DNA of 64,000 nt, taken from NCBI RefSeq assembly GCF_001510645.1, contig NZ_LMVB01000001.1, forward strand, positions 2,180,981 through 2,244,980, written 5' to 3'. Positions within the stretch are counted from its first letter, which is position 1, and each line of letters starts with the position of its first letter. Below the pieces are notes generated by a model. The model saw only the letters and a list, made by a program, of their open reading frames with translations. It was not told where the DNA came from and ran no database searches. Shown piece after piece: positions 37,389-50,529 of this stretch. A program made the position numbers and the translations under genes. This DNA is from Paenibacillus sp. FJAT-29882 (GTDB lineage: Bacteria > Bacillota > Bacilli > Bacillales > DSM-1321).

Positions 37389-37754
37389 TTATTCTTCATC
37401 TTTATTAGCAGGCTGCTCTGAATGAATCTGAGTAATAAGTGATTCGATTCGATTTCCATAAGTAACCGATTCATCAAATTCAAAAGAAATTTCCGGCGTT
37501 TTCCTTAAACGGATTCTCTGACCGATTTCTGAACGGATGAAACCTGTTGCTTTTGAAAGACCCTTTAACGTATTTTCTTTTTGCTCTTCATCTCCAAGTA
37601 CAGAGATATAGACAGTTGCTTGTTGAAGGTCACCCGTAACAGCAACATCTGTAACCGTAACAAAACCAATACGGGGGTCTTTTATTTTGCGACCGATGAT
37701 TTCACTTAATTCTTTCTTCATTTGCTCGCCTACACGATTCGCACGATGGCTCAT
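37389..37754 (-). CDS. rbfA: Ribosome-binding factor A
   Basis: 121 residues with the KH-like RbfA sequence ([36 protein letters not shown]). Assists 16S rRNA 5'-end maturation. Downstream of infB-ylxP; 20 bp separate it from ylxP. Confidence 0.96.
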   Translation of the reverse strand: MSHRANRVGEQMKKELSEIIGRKIKDPRIGFVTVTDVAVTGDLQQATVYISVLGDEEQKENTLKGLSKATGFIRSEIGQRIRLRKTPEISFEFDESVTYGNRIESLITQIHSEQPANKDEE

Positions 37755-37773
37755 TTACATCACCTCGCTCGTC

Positions 37774-38055
37774 CTATAGCCATTCTATATCTGTTAGTGT
37801 TCGTTCTAGTTCCGGAAAAGAATCTAGAAATTGCAGGGCATTCTGTATTTCTCTCTCAGTCGCTTTTCTAGAAGAGGTCACTGCAACGATGGCAATTTGT
37901 GTTCGTTGCCACGTTTCTTGAAAACCTACTTCGCTCACAGAAATATTGAATTTCTGTTTTAGCCTTGTCAGCACTCTTTGTAAGACAGCCCTTTTATCCT
38001 TTAAAGAATGGGCGTCATAAATGATGCATTCACAAACGACAGAACTGATAATCAT
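37774..38055 (-). CDS. ylxP: YlxP, DUF503 protein
   Basis: 93 residues, family DUF503 (beginning [26 protein letters not shown]). Conserved but function unknown; always near infB/rbfA. Its ATG overlaps the infB stop (ATGA). Confidence 0.92.
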   Translation of the reverse strand: MIISSVVCECIIYDAHSLKDKRAVLQRVLTRLKQKFNISVSEVGFQETWQRTQIAIVAVTSSRKATEREIQNALQFLDSFPELERTLTDIEWL

Positions 38056-40226
38056 TTACGCTCTATTTCTTCCATAACGTAAGCTTCAATGACATCTCCT
38101 TCTTTAAGGTCATTAAAGTTCTTAATCGTAATTCCACATTCATAGTTTTGTGCAACTTCTTTTACATCGTCTTTAAATCGTTTTAATGTATCTAATTCAC
38201 CTTCAAAAATCACAATGCCTTGGCGGATTAAACGCACGCTAGAGTCACGAGTAATTTTTCCGTCCGTTACATAGGAACCAGCAATTGTACCAATTTTTGA
38301 AACTTTGAATGTTGTACGTACTTCTGCTTGACCGATGACTTTTTCTTCAAATTCAGGATCAAGCATCCCTTTCATCGCTGCTTCAATTTCTTCAATCGCT
38401 TTGTAAATGATACGGTGAAGACGAATCTCAACATTCTCTGTTTCTGCAGCTCGCTTAGCGTTCACATCAGGGCGAACATTAAACCCAATGACAATTGCAT
38501 TTGAAGCAGAAGCAAGGATAATATCAGATTCTGAAATTGCACCTACACCAGAGTGAATGATTTTCACTTTGGCTCCTTCTACTTCAATTTTTTGAAGTGA
38601 TGCTGCAACAGCTTCTGCTGAACCTTGAACATCTGCTTTCAAAACGATATTCAATTCTTTTATTTCTCCTTGTTTCATTTGCTCAAACAAGTTATCAAGT
38701 GTAACAACTGATTTTTCATTACGTGATGAAGCCAGTTGTCTTTGTGCACGAGTTTCCCCGACTTGACGGGCTGTTTTTTCATCTTCAAAAACGATAAAAC
38801 GATCCCCTGCATCTGGAACTTCATTCAAGCCTGTAATTTCAACTGGTGTCGATGGACCAGCTTCTTTCACCCGGCGACCAAGATCGTTAACCATCGCACG
38901 TACACGCCCGAATGAGTTACCAACTACGATTGGGTCTCCAATTTTAAGAGTACCGTTTTGAACAAGCAATGTAGCAACTGTTCCACGGCCTTTATCAAGA
39001 CGAGACTCGATTACTGTACCAACGGCTCTACGTTCTGGATTTGCTTTGTATTCTTCCACTTCACCAACAAGCAAGACCATTTCAAGCAAAGTATCGATTC
39101 CTTCACCTTGTTTTGCAGAAATCGGAACGAATATCGTATCTCCACCCCATGCCTCGGAAACAAGTCCATGTTCTGTTAATTCCTGCATTACGCGATCAGG
39201 ATTGGCAGATTCTTTATCCATTTTATTAACAGCAACAATAATTGGAACCTCTGCTGCTTTAGCATGGTTGATTGCCTCTACCGTTTGTGGCATTACGCCA
39301 TCATCCGCTGCCACAACTAGAATGGTAATATCGGTAACCTGTGCACCACGCGCACGCATCGTTGTAAACGCAGCATGTCCAGGAGTATCCAAGAACGTAA
39401 TCTTCTTCCCGCTTACTTCAACTTGGTATGCCCCGATATGTTGGGTAATTCCACCAGCTTCTACCTCTGTTACTTTTGTGTTACGGATTGAGTCTAGTAG
39501 TGTCGTTTTACCATGGTCAACGTGACCCATGATCGTAACAACTGATGGACGTTCAATCATATTTTCTGGAGCATCTTCAGTAACGAGAGATTCAAGATCT
39601 GTTAAATCAACTAAGATTTCTTCTTCTACTTCAACACCATATTCACCAGCAATCAATTCAATTGCATCTTTGTCTAATGTTTGGTTAATGGTAGCCATTA
39701 CACCAAGCATAAATAATTTTTTGATAATTTCCGATGGCTCACGGTGCAATTTCTTAGCAAGTTCTTGAACGGTTAATGATTCAACGAACGTAATTTTAGC
39801 AGGTAGCTCACGTTCTTTTCTTTTTTGAACTGGAGCTTGTGTTTGAGTTTGGGTTCTGCCTTTATTGTTTCTATTACGGTTATTAAAATTATTCCCTTTC
39901 CCTCTATTGGTGTTGTTTCTTTGTCCACCTTGAGGGGAGGTTTTACCTGCAACCGGTTTAACAGGCGGTTTTTTCTTCACCTTTTCCTTATTAACTGTAT
40001 TGCTTTTCTCGTTTGCTTCTTCTTCATATTTTTCCACAGTGGAAGAAGCTGTGGTAGGCTGTTGTGTTTTTGGTTGTATTGAATGATTTAATTTATCGAT
40101 CGTAGAATCGTCTAATGTTGTCATATGGTTTGATACCTCTATATTCATTTCTTTGAGTTTATTAATTACATCCTTGCTTGAAACGTTCTTTTGTTTTGCA
40201 TATTCATGTACACGTATTTTAGTCAT
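38052..40226 (-). CDS. infB: Translation initiation factor IF-2
   Basis: 724 residues: N-terminal IF2_N helical domain, a KPQ-rich low-complexity linker (about 60-140), the G domain ([18 protein letters not shown]), then domains II-IV. Binds fMet-tRNA and GTP during initiation. Start set at ATG 40226 ([12 protein letters not shown]) with GGGGG six to eight bases upstream; a longer frame from 40286 overlaps ylxQ and has no site. Confidence 0.96.
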   Translation of the reverse strand: MTKIRVHEYAKQKNVSSKDVINKLKEMNIEVSNHMTTLDDSTIDKLNHSIQPKTQQPTTASSTVEKYEEEANEKSNTVNKEKVKKKPPVKPVAGKTSPQGGQRNNTNRGKGNNFNNRNRNNKGRTQTQTQAPVQKRKERELPAKITFVESLTVQELAKKLHREPSEIIKKLFMLGVMATINQTLDKDAIELIAGEYGVEVEEEILVDLTDLESLVTEDAPENMIERPSVVTIMGHVDHGKTTLLDSIRNTKVTEVEAGGITQHIGAYQVEVSGKKITFLDTPGHAAFTTMRARGAQVTDITILVVAADDGVMPQTVEAINHAKAAEVPIIVAVNKMDKESANPDRVMQELTEHGLVSEAWGGDTIFVPISAKQGEGIDTLLEMVLLVGEVEEYKANPERRAVGTVIESRLDKGRGTVATLLVQNGTLKIGDPIVVGNSFGRVRAMVNDLGRRVKEAGPSTPVEITGLNEVPDAGDRFIVFEDEKTARQVGETRAQRQLASSRNEKSVVTLDNLFEQMKQGEIKELNIVLKADVQGSAEAVAASLQKIEVEGAKVKIIHSGVGAISESDIILASASNAIVIGFNVRPDVNAKRAAETENVEIRLHRIIYKAIEEIEAAMKGMLDPEFEEKVIGQAEVRTTFKVSKIGTIAGSYVTDGKITRDSSVRLIRQGIVIFEGELDTLKRFKDDVKEVAQNYECGITIKNFNDLKEGDVIEAYVMEEIERK

Positions 40227-40245
40227 ACGTTCACCCCCGTAAAAT

Positions 40246-40545
40246 TTAATCGAGCAACGTTTGGAGTTTTCTTGCAAAACCTTCATCTAAGACAGCGACA
40301 GTAACACGTGCATCTTTCCCTATCGCTTGACCGAGCAAAAACCGATTTTCGACTTTTTTTAAAGGAACCTGATAATACAAGCATTTATCAGTGATTTTTT
40401 TTTCTGTATTGGAAGAAGCATCTGCGGCCAAAATAACTAGCTTGGCTTTACCGCTTCTCACTTCTTTTACAACTAATTCTTCTCCTGAAATTAGTTTACG
40501 CGCTCGATTTGCTAAACCTAATAGAGACATCCATTGTTGTATCAT
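40246..40545 (-). CDS. ylxQ: YlxQ, L7Ae-family RNA-binding protein
   Basis: 99 residues with the L7Ae/L30e pattern ([15 protein letters not shown] ... [17 protein letters not shown] ... [19 protein letters not shown]). In B. subtilis this K-turn-binding protein associates with RNA. Overlaps ylxR by 4 bp. Confidence 0.93.
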   Translation of the reverse strand: MIQQWMSLLGLANRARKLISGEELVVKEVRSGKAKLVILAADASSNTEKKITDKCLYYQVPLKKVENRFLLGQAIGKDARVTVAVLDEGFARKLQTLLD

Positions 40546-40817
40546 CTTGTAGAAGTATTCTCCTTATCCGCTAATTCAAGTAGCTGTTCATAAATAGAAG
40601 GATCGATTGCCGCACTTAGTTGATTGGCCAGGATATTTTTCTTCTTGGCAAGCATAATCGTTTCTTGATCTAATGTTAAATAAGCACCACGCCCAGCTTT
40701 TTTCCCTGTAGGATCAATGCTTACTTCGCCCTCTTTTGATCGAACGATTCGAATCAACTCTTTCTTCGGCTTCATTTCACCAGTTGCAACACATTTGCGC
40801 ATTGGTATTTTTTTCAT
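40542..40817 (-). CDS. rnpM: RnpM (YlxR), RNase P modulator
   Basis: 91 residues of the YlxR family: [20 protein letters not shown] and GRGAYLT blocks form the known basic surface. B. subtilis RnpM binds and modulates RNase P RNA. 17 bp after nusA. Confidence 0.92.
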   Translation of the reverse strand: MKKIPMRKCVATGEMKPKKELIRIVRSKEGEVSIDPTGKKAGRGAYLTLDQETIMLAKKKNILANQLSAAIDPSIYEQLLELADKENTSTR

Positions 40818-40834
40818 AATCGATCACCTCTACC

Positions 40835-41959
40835 TTATTCGTCATCTTCGACAAATTCATCTTCATCAACGTAGCTGTCTCTACTTAACAGAAACTCTTG
40901 TTCTTCAACTGGATAAATTCCTGCTTCACGAGCTTCTGTTTCACTTTTAATATCAATCTTCCAGCCAGTCAGTTTTGCTGCTAAGCGTGCATTTTGTCCT
41001 CGCTTCCCGATAGCAAGTGAGAGCTGGTAATCAGGAACAATGACTGTTGTTGCTTTTTCTGCTTCTTCAACGATCACTTCAAGTACCTTCGATGGGCTTA
41101 GTGCGTTAGCGACAAATACGACCGGATCTTCTGACCATTTAACGATATCGATTTTTTCGCCTTTAAGCTCGTTAACAATCGCTTGAACTCGTTGTCCTTT
41201 TTGACCCACACATGAACCTACCGGATCGACTTCTTCATTATCAGAATGAACGGAAATTTTGGAGCGATCGCCAGCTTCACGTGCAACCGATTTGATTTCG
41301 ACTGTTCCATCAAAAATCTCTGGAACTTCAATTTCAAATAATCGCTTTAATAGGCCAGGATGTGTGCGTGATACGAATATTTGCGGACCTTTTGAAGTTT
41401 TTTCGACTTTCGTGATAAACACTTTAATTCGGTCATGTGGTTTATATTGTTCATTTGGCATTTGTTCACTAATAGGTAGCAATGCCTCAATTTTCCCTAA
41501 ACTAACATAAATAAACCGAGAATCATGACGTTGAACAATTCCGGTCATAATGTCTTCTTCACGGTCAATGAATTCTGAATATATGATACCACGTTCCGCC
41601 TCACGTACTCGTTGTGTGACAACCTGCTTAGCAGTCTGTGCCGCAATCCTTCCAAAATCCTTCGGTGTAACTTCCAGCTCTACAACATCTTCAAGCTGAT
41701 AGCTAGGATTAATTTGTTTTGCTTCTTCCAAAGAGATTTCAAGTCGTGCATCAAACACCTGATCCACAACGTCCTTTCTTGCAAAAACTCTCATTGTACC
41801 TTTTTCAAAATTTAAATCGATACGAACATTCTGCGCCTGATTAAAATTACGACGGTATGCCGAAATCAACGCTGCCTCAATGGCATCAATCAGAACTTCT
41901 TTTGAAATTCCTTTATCTTTTTCTAAAACATTGAGAGCATCCAATAACTCACTGCTCAT
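40835..41959 (-). CDS. nusA: Transcription elongation/termination factor NusA
   Basis: 374 residues: N-terminal RNAP-binding domain, S1 domain (about 135-200), two KH domains (one around [25 protein letters not shown]; second around [23 protein letters not shown]). Lacks acidic repeats of proteobacterial NusA, as usual for Bacilli; ends in an acidic tail. Confidence 0.97.
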   Translation of the reverse strand: MSSELLDALNVLEKDKGISKEVLIDAIEAALISAYRRNFNQAQNVRIDLNFEKGTMRVFARKDVVDQVFDARLEISLEEAKQINPSYQLEDVVELEVTPKDFGRIAAQTAKQVVTQRVREAERGIIYSEFIDREEDIMTGIVQRHDSRFIYVSLGKIEALLPISEQMPNEQYKPHDRIKVFITKVEKTSKGPQIFVSRTHPGLLKRLFEIEVPEIFDGTVEIKSVAREAGDRSKISVHSDNEEVDPVGSCVGQKGQRVQAIVNELKGEKIDIVKWSEDPVVFVANALSPSKVLEVIVEEAEKATTVIVPDYQLSLAIGKRGQNARLAAKLTGWKIDIKSETEAREAGIYPVEEQEFLLSRDSYVDEDEFVEDDE

Positions 41960-41982
41960 GGTTGTTCCCCCTTAAATATTTT

Positions 41983-42456
41983 TTAAGAAAATGTAACGGC
42001 TAACCTTGCTTTAGCAACCTTCTCAAAAGGGATTACTACCGTTTTCTTTCTAGTTTTGATTTTCATTTCTATCGTTACTTCATTTCCGTCAAAGCTTTTC
42101 AAGGTTCCTTCAAACTCTTTTTCATCCAAGATTGGTTCATATGTTTTTATGTAAACATTTTTCCCAAGTGCTTTTTGAAAATCCTGCTCTTTTTTCAAAG
42201 GCCTTTCCGCTCCAGGAGACGAAACTTCAAGGAAGTAGTTTTGCAGAATTGGATCTGTTTCGTCCAGTTTTTCGCCTAATTTTTCACTTACTGTTCCACA
42301 GTCCTCAATGTCCACACCAGTTTCTTTGTCAATATAAACACGAAGAAACCAACTTTTTCCTTCTTTGACATACTCGACTTCTACCAATTCAAGTGCCAAT
42401 TCATCTAAAATTGGAATCACAAGTTCTTCTACGGTTTCCGTTACTTTTTTACTCAT
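41983..42456 (-). CDS. rimP: Ribosome maturation factor RimP
   Basis: 157 residues, two-domain RimP ([34 protein letters not shown] then [15 protein letters not shown]). Acts in 30S maturation. Start set at ATG 42456, with TGGAGGAAAC upstream; the longer frame from 42486 lacks a site. Start of the nusA-infB operon. Confidence 0.95.
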   Translation of the reverse strand: MSKKVTETVEELVIPILDELALELVEVEYVKEGKSWFLRVYIDKETGVDIEDCGTVSEKLGEKLDETDPILQNYFLEVSSPGAERPLKKEQDFQKALGKNVYIKTYEPILDEKEFEGTLKSFDGNEVTIEMKIKTRKKTVVIPFEKVAKARLAVTFS

Positions 42457-42526
42457 TCGTTTCCTCCATACATGGTCCGTATACATATCTTTGTAATGGA
42501 TTCAAAAATTTAGTCAATTACAACAC

Positions 42527-42552
42527 GAAAGAGTGGGTTTCCCCACTCTTTC
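42527..42552 (-). terminator. Hairpin between polC and rimP
   Basis: Minus-strand GAAAGAGTGGGG / CCCACTCTTTC around a short loop, about 155 nt after the polC stop. The T-run after it is poor. Confidence 0.55.
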
Positions 42553-42708
42553 CATTGGTTCTGCTTAGTATTTCCAATAAAAATATACCATAGTCAAGGG
42601 ATTTATGCAAATAAAGTGCAAGCTTTGTTCGTTCGATTTCCTTATTTCATAAGGTTTGGCGAATATAATGCCCGCGTTTATCTCTTCGTATTTTGTCAAA
42701 AGCAGTTT

Positions 42709-45700
42709 TCAAAACAGAGAAAGTTGGTTTTGATCAGGCAATGATTCTAAGCAGCCCTGCTTGTCCAAATACTCCAGGATGGTTTTCGATACTTTTCCAC
42801 GCTGTTGAAGATCCTCTTTGGAAAGGAATTCTCCAGTTTCGCGAGCACGCACTATATTGATCGCTGCATTCGTTCCAAGTCCAGGAATTGAATTGAATGG
42901 AGGAATTAGTGAATTCCCTTCAATGAGGAACTCATCTGCGCTTGATTTATACAAATCAACTTTACTGAATGAATAGCCCCGTTCACACATTTCAAGTGCT
43001 AGTTCCAGCACTGTCAGCGTATTTTTTTCCTTAGTTGACGCATCAAGTCCTTTCGCATTTATCTCTTCTACTTTTGAACGAATAGCTTGTGATCCCCTTG
43101 TCATCGCTTCAATTTCAAAATCTTCGGCTCTTACCGTGAAATATGCTGCATAATACAATAATGGTAAATGTACTTTGAAATAAGCGATTCGCACCGCCAT
43201 TAATACGTATGCAGCTGCGTGAGCCTTCGGGAACATATATTTTATTTTTTTACAAGAATCAATATACCATTCAGGAACTTCATTTTCCCTCATGCTTGCT
43301 TCAAATTCTTCAGTCAGTCCTTTCCCTTTACGAACAGATTCCATAATTTTAAATGCAAGGGAAGGTTCTAGACCTTGGTAAATTAAATACACCATTATAT
43401 CATCCCGGCAGCCAATAACTTCACTCAGCGTACAAATCCGGTTATGAATCAGTTCTTGAGCATTTCCAAGCCATACATCGGTTCCATGTGAAAGTCCTGA
43501 AATCTGAACAAGTTCCGAGAATGTCGTCGGTTTCGTATCTTCAAGCATTTGACGGACAAACCGGGTCCCGAATTCCGGAATGCCAAGCGTTCCAGTTTTA
43601 CACATAATTTGATCTTCTGTGACTCCGAGGGTCTCTGTACCGCTGAAAATCTTCATAACTTCTGGATCATCGGTGGGAACTGTTTTCGGATCAATTCCAC
43701 TCAAATCTTGCAGCATTCTTATGACTGTCGGATCATCATGACCTAATATATCAAGTTTTAGAATATTATCATGTATAGAGTGGAAATCGAAGTGTGTCGT
43801 TTTCCACTCTGAATTGCGGTCGTCTGCTGGGAATTGGATCGGTGTAAAATCGTAAATATCCATATAATTTGGTACTACGATAATCCCCCCTGGATGCTGA
43901 CCACTCGTCCTTTTTACGCCTGTACAGCCAGCAACAAGACGATCGGTTTCTGCACCGCGCATATGAAGATTATTGTCAGATGAATACCCTTTTACATATC
44001 CATAAGCAGTCTTCTCAGCAACTGTACCAATGGTCCCAGCACGGAAAACATAATCTTCTCCAAATAATACCTTTGTATAGTTATGAGCATTGGGTTGGTA
44101 TTCACCGGAAAAATTCAAATCGATATCAGGTACCTTATCTCCATTAAACCCCAAAAACGTTTCAAATGGGATATCTTGTCCGTCTTTTTTATAGCTTGTA
44201 CCGCAGTCTGGACAGTCTTTGTCTGGTAAGTCAAATCCAGAGCTCACTGAACCATCATTGAAAAACTCAGATTTTTTACAATTTGGACAAACATAATGTG
44301 GTGGTAACGGATTAACCTCTGTGATTTCCGTCATTGTTGCGACTAACGATGAACCGACGGATCCCCGTGAACCAACGAGATAGCCGTCATCAAGAGATTT
44401 TTTTACGAGCTTATGAGAAATTAAGTAAATAACAGCGAAACCATGACCGATTATACTTTTTAATTCTTTTTCAAGACGTGCTTCTACGATTTCAGGGAGA
44501 TTATCTCCATAGATGCTTCGTGCCATACTATAGCTCATGTCTCTCATTTCATCATCCGCACCTTCAATTTTCGGCGTATACAGATCGTCTTTAATCGGTT
44601 TTATGTCATCAATCATGTCTGCAATCTTATTCGTGTTTTCAACGACAACTTTCCGAGCTTGATCTTTACCGAGAAATTCAAAGTTCTTTAACATTTCATC
44701 TGTGGTCCGGAAATGGACATCCGGTAATTTGTGACGGTTAAGCGGATTGGCACCACCTTGTGAATTTACTAATATTTTGCGGTAAATTTTATCATTCGGC
44801 TCAAGATAATGAACATTCCCTGTTGCCACAACTGGCTTATTTAGCTTTTCCCCGAGTTTCACAATATTAGAAAGAATACCCTCTAATGATTTTTCATCGC
44901 GAATATATTCCATTTCAATCATATGTTGATAAACATCTTTCGGATGAATCTCGAGATAATCGTAAAATTCGGCAATCTCGGTGACTTCGTCGAATCCTTT
45001 CTGCATCATTCCCTCGAACACTTCACCTTTATTACATCCAGAGCCAATCAAAATTCCTTCACGATACTTTTTCAGCTTTGATCGAGGAATCCGAGGTACT
45101 CGATAAAAATAATCGATATGAGAAAGGGACACAAGCTTAAATAAATTCTTCAATCCCGCTTGAGTCTGGGCGATGAGCGTACAATGATAAGGTCTTGAGC
45201 GCTGATAAGCATTTCCGGCACCCATATGCTCATTGAATTGGTCGTGATACAGGATTTCTTTTTCTAAAGCATCTTTGAGCATTTTTAAGAGTAAATATCC
45301 CGTTGCTTCAGCATCATAAATGGCCCTGTGATGCTGGGTCAGTTCAATATCGAACTTTTTAGCCAACGTATTCAAACGATGATTTTTGAATTCTGGATAC
45401 AGAAAGCGACCTAATTCTAATGTATCGATAACAGGATTTGCAGCTTTGGGATGCCCCATCTTTTTATAGCCAACATTTAAAAACCCCATATCAAAGCTTG
45501 CATTATGGGCAACTAAGATTGCATCATCGGCCCAAACCCGAAACTTTTCAAGAACTTCCGGCACATCTGGAGCATTTTCCACAAGATCATCTGTAATACC
45601 AGTCAAATCGATAGTTGTCGCTGATAAAGGGTGATGCGGGTTTGCAAACGATTCAAAACGGTCGATAATTTCCCCGTTTTGAATTTTCACTGCTGCAAGC

Positions 45701-47031
45701 TCAATAATCGTATCGTAAACAGCTGATAAACCAGTCGTTTCTACATCAAAAACAACATACGTATCTTCTTCGAGCAGACGGTGCGCATCATTATAAGCAA
45801 TTGGGACCCCATCATCGACTAAATTCGCTTCTACTCCATACAGGATTTTAATACCGTTTTTCTTACCAGCACTAAACGCTTCTGGGAATGATTGAACACC
45901 ACCATGATCCGTTATCGCAATCGCTGTATGTCCCCATTTCTTGGCTTGGGAAACGAGCGCTGAAACTGGTGAGACTGCATCCATTTGGCTCATCGGTGTA
46001 TGAAGGTGAAGCTCGACCCGTTTTTCACCTTCTGGCGCATAGTCGATACGGCCTTGCTTCGTAATTTCGTTAATATCATTTGCCATCATGACTAAATCAC
46101 GAATGAATGTATCAGTTTGGATACTTCCTTGGGCTCGGACCCACATCCCTTTTTTCACCCTGGCCAAAATGGCTGCATCTTCTTTGTCTCTTGAAAATAC
46201 TTTCACAATAATTGAGCTTGTATAATCCGTTACTTTAAAGGTCAGTAATGTTCTGCCACTGCGAAGTTCTTTGACTTCAGCATCAAACACATATCCTTCA
46301 ATCGCAATTCTTCTTTCTTCTTCCATGATTTGTTCAAGACGTCTGAAATCAGCATCCTCCTTAATCGTATAACCGATTTTAACAGGTCCTTCATATTGAG
46401 ATCCATCCGCTGATTTTTCACTTTCCTTCTTCTGCATTTCGAGTAATGCTGCCAAACCTTTTTCTTCGTCTTCTTTTTGTTTCTCTTTTAAGAACTGCTG
46501 ATAATCATTATTTGATTTAATTTCGGCTACTTCTGCTTCGAGCGACATTGGAGGAAAGCCTAATACTTGATAATTGTTAGAAATCAAACTTGAATACTTT
46601 TTCTTTAACTGACCAGCTTCTGCTTCATTTCGAGCAGAAACAATAATCCGATGACCTACAATCTTTGGATCTTGCTCATTTAAAAGCGAGAGCAGTGCTG
46701 GTGAAATCCCTTGAAGTTCACTTAAGCAATTTTTCCAGTATTCCTTGACCAATTCTTCTGTAACCTTTGGCTGAAGTACATTGAAGCTAAATGATATCTT
46801 AGCAATGTGAGCAAATGTACTCGCAAGCTGTGTAGTGAATTTTGCATGAACACGAAAAGGAATTAGTTCTTCAAGTTTGAAGACAAAATGCCAGCTCTTT
46901 GATTCTCTTTCAATCAAAAGTTTTTCAATCTCAGCACCATAAAAATACTGTACAAATGCATCATCCGTTAACTTAAGCTGACTGAGCAAGAGTTGAAACC
47001 TCTCTCGACCGTTGTTCATTTGTTGATCCAA
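42709..47031 (-). CDS. polC: DNA polymerase III alpha subunit, PolC type
   Basis: 1440 residues, the Gram-positive replicative polymerase. OB-fold region, PHP domain ([14 protein letters not shown] near 335), inserted 3'-5' exonuclease ([10 protein letters not shown] near 425, later [11 protein letters not shown]), a zinc-finger-like CPNCKKSEF ... CPDCGTSY block (about 915-950), polymerase palm and the C-terminal region. Downstream of proS, separated by a terminator. Confidence 0.98.
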   Translation of the reverse strand: MDQQMNNGRERFQLLLSQLKLTDDAFVQYFYGAEIEKLLIERESKSWHFVFKLEELIPFRVHAKFTTQLASTFAHIAKISFSFNVLQPKVTEELVKEYWKNCLSELQGISPALLSLLNEQDPKIVGHRIIVSARNEAEAGQLKKKYSSLISNNYQVLGFPPMSLEAEVAEIKSNNDYQQFLKEKQKEDEEKGLAALLEMQKKESEKSADGSQYEGPVKIGYTIKEDADFRRLEQIMEEERRIAIEGYVFDAEVKELRSGRTLLTFKVTDYTSSIIVKVFSRDKEDAAILARVKKGMWVRAQGSIQTDTFIRDLVMMANDINEITKQGRIDYAPEGEKRVELHLHTPMSQMDAVSPVSALVSQAKKWGHTAIAITDHGGVQSFPEAFSAGKKNGIKILYGVEANLVDDGVPIAYNDAHRLLEEDTYVVFDVETTGLSAVYDTIIELAAVKIQNGEIIDRFESFANPHHPLSATTIDLTGITDDLVENAPDVPEVLEKFRVWADDAILVAHNASFDMGFLNVGYKKMGHPKAANPVIDTLELGRFLYPEFKNHRLNTLAKKFDIELTQHHRAIYDAEATGYLLLKMLKDALEKEILYHDQFNEHMGAGNAYQRSRPYHCTLIAQTQAGLKNLFKLVSLSHIDYFYRVPRIPRSKLKKYREGILIGSGCNKGEVFEGMMQKGFDEVTEIAEFYDYLEIHPKDVYQHMIEMEYIRDEKSLEGILSNIVKLGEKLNKPVVATGNVHYLEPNDKIYRKILVNSQGGANPLNRHKLPDVHFRTTDEMLKNFEFLGKDQARKVVVENTNKIADMIDDIKPIKDDLYTPKIEGADDEMRDMSYSMARSIYGDNLPEIVEARLEKELKSIIGHGFAVIYLISHKLVKKSLDDGYLVGSRGSVGSSLVATMTEITEVNPLPPHYVCPNCKKSEFFNDGSVSSGFDLPDKDCPDCGTSYKKDGQDIPFETFLGFNGDKVPDIDLNFSGEYQPNAHNYTKVLFGEDYVFRAGTIGTVAEKTAYGYVKGYSSDNNLHMRGAETDRLVAGCTGVKRTSGQHPGGIIVVPNYMDIYDFTPIQFPADDRNSEWKTTHFDFHSIHDNILKLDILGHDDPTVIRMLQDLSGIDPKTVPTDDPEVMKIFSGTETLGVTEDQIMCKTGTLGIPEFGTRFVRQMLEDTKPTTFSELVQISGLSHGTDVWLGNAQELIHNRICTLSEVIGCRDDIMVYLIYQGLEPSLAFKIMESVRKGKGLTEEFEASMRENEVPEWYIDSCKKIKYMFPKAHAAAYVLMAVRIAYFKVHLPLLYYAAYFTVRAEDFEIEAMTRGSQAIRSKVEEINAKGLDASTKEKNTLTVLELALEMCERGYSFSKVDLYKSSADEFLIEGNSLIPPFNSIPGLGTNAAINIVRARETGEFLSKEDLQQRGKVSKTILEYLDKQGCLESLPDQNQLSLF

Positions 47032-47237
47032 TTGTCATCCTCCTTCTTTCTTTTACATTTTTTAAACTAAATATAGAAACGGCAGGACGCCTTCATGTTC
47101 AAAATGTAACAGTGGTAATTATACCACAACAAGAATATTCTTCTTATCTTGCAGAACCAGAATTCCCCATTAACACTTTGTGAAGTTTTCCTATTTTTTA
47201 TTAATTATTTCGAATTGGTAAGAGTTATGCTCACATA

Positions 47238-47271
47238 GAAAAAGGCATCTTCATAATGACCGATGCCTTTC
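47238..47271 (-). terminator. proS terminator
   Basis: Minus-strand AAAGGCATC / GATGCCTTT followed by TTCTATG, about 17 nt after the proS stop. Confidence 0.8.
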
Positions 47272-47287
47272 TATTGCTCTATTTTTA

Positions 47288-48991
47288 TTATTTGCCTAGG
47301 ATTTCAGACAAAGTTTCCACTAAGGCGTCTGTACCGATTTCCAGCATTTCGCCTGACTTTCTAATTTTCACTTCAATGATCCCTTCAGATGCTTTCTTCC
47401 CAACTGTGATTCGAACTGGAAGTCCAATTAAATCCGAATCAGCGAATTTGACACCTGGACGCTCTTGACGATCATCCATAAGTACATCATAGCCTTGTTT
47501 TTTCAAAGAGCTATATAATTCCTCAGCAAGAGCAGCTTGAGTTTCATCCTTCATATTAACAGGGATCAAGTGGACATGATAAGGAGCTAAATTGGTTGGC
47601 CATAGGAGACCTTTTTCATCATTAAACTGCTCTGCAACTGCAGCAAGTGTCCGGGAAACGCCAATTCCATAGCACCCCATAATCATTGGTTGATTACGGC
47701 CGTTTTCATCCAAGTAAACAGCATTCATCGCTTCGCTATACCTCGTTCCAAGCTTGAACACATGCCCTACTTCGATTCCTTCTGCAAACTTAATTAATCC
47801 ATTTCCATCTGGAGATTTATCCCCTTCTTGAATAAAGCGAATATCCGCGTATTGAGATACTGAGAAATCGCGGCCAGGATTTACATTCACATAATGGTAA
47901 TCCTCTTCATTGGCACCACAAACTGCATTGACTAACCTTTCAACGGCTTGATCTGCAATCACTTCAACATTTGCAGAAGATTTAATTGGACCAAGTGAAC
48001 CTATAGCACAACCTAGTATTTCTTCCGTATCTGTAGCAGAAGCCAGATCCACATTTGCTGCACCGAAGATGTTTTTTAATTTAATATCATTCACTTCATG
48101 ATCGCCGCGAACTAATACTAATACAAACTTTTCGTCCACTTTGAAAAGAAGTGATTTGATACAAGCTTTCGCATCTGTTTGTAGGAAACTAGCCACTTCT
48201 TCAATTGTTTTTTTGCCGATTGTTTCAACTTTTTCTAAATCTTTTGCTTGTTCGGTGTTTTTCACATCTTCTAATACAACAGGTGCCATTTCAATATTGG
48301 CTGCATAATCCGAGCTGTCTGAGTAGGCAATTGTATCCTCCCCTACTTCAGATAGAACCATAAATTCATGTGTGTCTTTTCCACCCATCGCCCCGGAATC
48401 AGCAATAACAGCACGGAAATCTAATCCACATCGACTGAATACATTTGAATAGGCTGTAAACAATCTTTGATAAACCTCATCTAAACTTTCCTGATTAGAA
48501 TGGAAGGAATATGCGTCTTTCATTATGAATTCACGACCGCGTAGTAATCCGAAACGTGGCCTTTTTTCATCCCTGAATTTCGTCTGAATTTGATAAACAG
48601 TTAATGGCAAACGCTTATAAGATTTAATTTCATCGCGAACTAGGCTCGTGATCACTTCTTCATGTGTTGCACCTAGGGCAAATTCACGATCATGACGATC
48701 TTTTAATCTCATAAGTTCAGGTCCATATGTATACCAGCGACCTGACTCCTGCCAAAATTCTGCTTGCTGGAGCGCAGGCATTAATAGTTCTACTGCACCT
48801 GCATTATCCATTTCTTCACGTACTATCTGCTCTACCTTTTGTAGCACCTTTTTTCCTAATGGTAGAAAGCTATATACACCACTAGAATTTTGTCGCATAT
48901 AGCCTGCCCGTAGTAAAAGCTGGTGACTTCTAATTTCTGCATCTGCAGGTACTTCTCTTAATGTTGGAATGAACGTCATACTTTGTTTCAT
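47288..48991 (-). CDS. proS: Prolyl-tRNA synthetase
   Basis: 567 residues of the bacterial type: class II core motifs ([44 protein letters not shown]), an inserted YbaK-like editing domain (about 225-400), and the C-terminal anticodon domain. Start set at ATG 48991 with AGAGGTG upstream. No T-box elements are visible in the leader. Confidence 0.97.
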   Translation of the reverse strand: MKQSMTFIPTLREVPADAEIRSHQLLLRAGYMRQNSSGVYSFLPLGKKVLQKVEQIVREEMDNAGAVELLMPALQQAEFWQESGRWYTYGPELMRLKDRHDREFALGATHEEVITSLVRDEIKSYKRLPLTVYQIQTKFRDEKRPRFGLLRGREFIMKDAYSFHSNQESLDEVYQRLFTAYSNVFSRCGLDFRAVIADSGAMGGKDTHEFMVLSEVGEDTIAYSDSSDYAANIEMAPVVLEDVKNTEQAKDLEKVETIGKKTIEEVASFLQTDAKACIKSLLFKVDEKFVLVLVRGDHEVNDIKLKNIFGAANVDLASATDTEEILGCAIGSLGPIKSSANVEVIADQAVERLVNAVCGANEEDYHYVNVNPGRDFSVSQYADIRFIQEGDKSPDGNGLIKFAEGIEVGHVFKLGTRYSEAMNAVYLDENGRNQPMIMGCYGIGVSRTLAAVAEQFNDEKGLLWPTNLAPYHVHLIPVNMKDETQAALAEELYSSLKKQGYDVLMDDRQERPGVKFADSDLIGLPVRITVGKKASEGIIEVKIRKSGEMLEIGTDALVETLSEILGK

Positions 48992-49159
48992 CATTGCACC
49001 TCTTTTATAAATAGGAACCTTTATTTTTAATCACGGTCGTGCTTTTTAATTCCTTCTATCAAATTATACAGGAGAAAATTCAGCAATTCTACGCTTAAAG
49101 ATATAGAAATGAAACCTTAGGTTTACAAATTATATAGGAGATAATTTGTTGAACGTGAC

Positions 49160-49201
49160 AAAAAGACAACAGCACAGTTCCAAAATGCACTATTGTCTTT
49201 T
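49160..49201 (-). terminator. rasP terminator
   Basis: Minus-strand AAAAGACAA...TGCA / TGTGCTGTTGTCTTTT and a TTTTTG tail, about 45 nt after the rasP stop. Confidence 0.75.
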
Positions 49202-49247
49202 GACTGTTTTGTATTTCATATAAGCATTTAGAAATTTTAGGTATTAA

Positions 49248-50522
49248 TCATAAGAAAAATCGTTGGATATCATTCCATGTAACCATAATCATCAATAACA
49301 TCAAGAGTGCAAATCCTATAAAGTGGACAATGCCTTCTTTTTGGCGGTCAATTGGCTTTCCTCGTAGAAATTCGACAAGGAAGAATAAGAGTCTGCCGCC
49401 ATCAAGTGCTGGTAATGGTAGTAAGTTCATGATCCCAAGGTTAATGCTTAGTAACCCTGCCCATTTCATTAACATGAATATTCCTGACTTAGCAACCTCT
49501 TCAGTGGATTTATAAATCCCCACAGGACCAGATAAGCTATCAAGTGTAAATCCACCTGTAATTAATTGTCCTAGAATGACAAAGATTTGTTTAGTCCAGT
49601 GATAAGTTTCAGTTAAACCGTACGAAAATGCCTTTAGCGGTGATTTTTCTACTGGGGCATAAACACCGATCACACCGATCTTCTCACCTTCTCGTTCTAC
49701 TTCTTTAGGTACGACCGGAATGGATAATGTCTGACCATCACGTAAGATTACAAATTCAATTTCTTTACCGGGATGTTTTTGAATATTTCCTTGAACATCT
49801 TCCCATGTAGTGACTTCATCTCCATTGATCGATTGAATTTCATCTCCAGCCTTTAATCCAGAAGCAATCGCAGAGCCATCATCCGTTAACTCACCAAGTC
49901 TTGACTCATTGACTGCAATCCCTTGAAATAATCCAATCATGACAAAGATAACAAATGCCAGCACAAAGTTCATCATCGGACCGGCAAAAATCGTCAGCGT
50001 TCTATGTCCAAGTGATTTGGATACAAATTGTCGATCATAAGGAGCAATTTGATTCTCCACGCCATCTTCTACAACAACGGCTTCTTCATGAATACGAAAG
50101 GTCTTTAATTCTCCCTCATCGCCATCCTCATACCCTTGAATAAGAAGCTTATGTTCAAGATCCGCTGATTCCACTTCGATAATACGAATATCAGGATATT
50201 TATCTTTATTATTTAAAACGATTTGCTTAACTAGGCTACTTTCATCTGTAACTAACCCGATACGATATCCAGGCTTTAGTTCTGGATTTTCGGCATCTTC
50301 ACCTGCCATACGAACATAACCGCCAAGTGGAAGCAGTCTAATCGTATAAACAGTTTCCTTTTTTTTATAGGTGAATACTTTCGGTCCGAAACCAATTGCA
50401 AATTCCCTACATAGTATCCCTGCACGTTTCGCGAATACTAAATGTCCCAGTTCGTGAAAAAAAACAAGGGATCCAAAAATAACGATAAAGGAAATTACAG
50501 TTTGCAATGTTTGCACGTGCAT
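49248..50522 (-). CDS. rasP: RasP, site-2 intramembrane metalloprotease
   Basis: 424 residues. Zinc motif HELGH at 23-27 in the first membrane helix, a PDZ domain (about 195-285), and the second metal-ligand motif LPALDGGRL (about 363-371) in a C-terminal helix. Cleaves anti-sigma factor RsiW and signal-peptide remnants, including FtsL and competence effects in B. subtilis. Between dxr and proS. Confidence 0.96.
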   Translation of the reverse strand: MHVQTLQTVISFIVIFGSLVFFHELGHLVFAKRAGILCREFAIGFGPKVFTYKKKETVYTIRLLPLGGYVRMAGEDAENPELKPGYRIGLVTDESSLVKQIVLNNKDKYPDIRIIEVESADLEHKLLIQGYEDGDEGELKTFRIHEEAVVVEDGVENQIAPYDRQFVSKSLGHRTLTIFAGPMMNFVLAFVIFVMIGLFQGIAVNESRLGELTDDGSAIASGLKAGDEIQSINGDEVTTWEDVQGNIQKHPGKEIEFVILRDGQTLSIPVVPKEVEREGEKIGVIGVYAPVEKSPLKAFSYGLTETYHWTKQIFVILGQLITGGFTLDSLSGPVGIYKSTEEVAKSGIFMLMKWAGLLSINLGIMNLLPLPALDGGRLLFFLVEFLRGKPIDRQKEGIVHFIGFALLMLLMIMVTWNDIQRFFL

Positions 50523-50529
50523 TTCACCT

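Noticed and set aside
42527-42552. Reading the polC-rimP hairpin as a clear terminator
   Set aside because: Perfect stem but no T-run; kept only as a moderate-confidence feature.
48992-49247. T-box riboswitch upstream of proS
   Set aside because: No AGGGTGGnACCGCG box or specifier-loop pattern was found; only the rasP terminator and an AT-rich promoter region.
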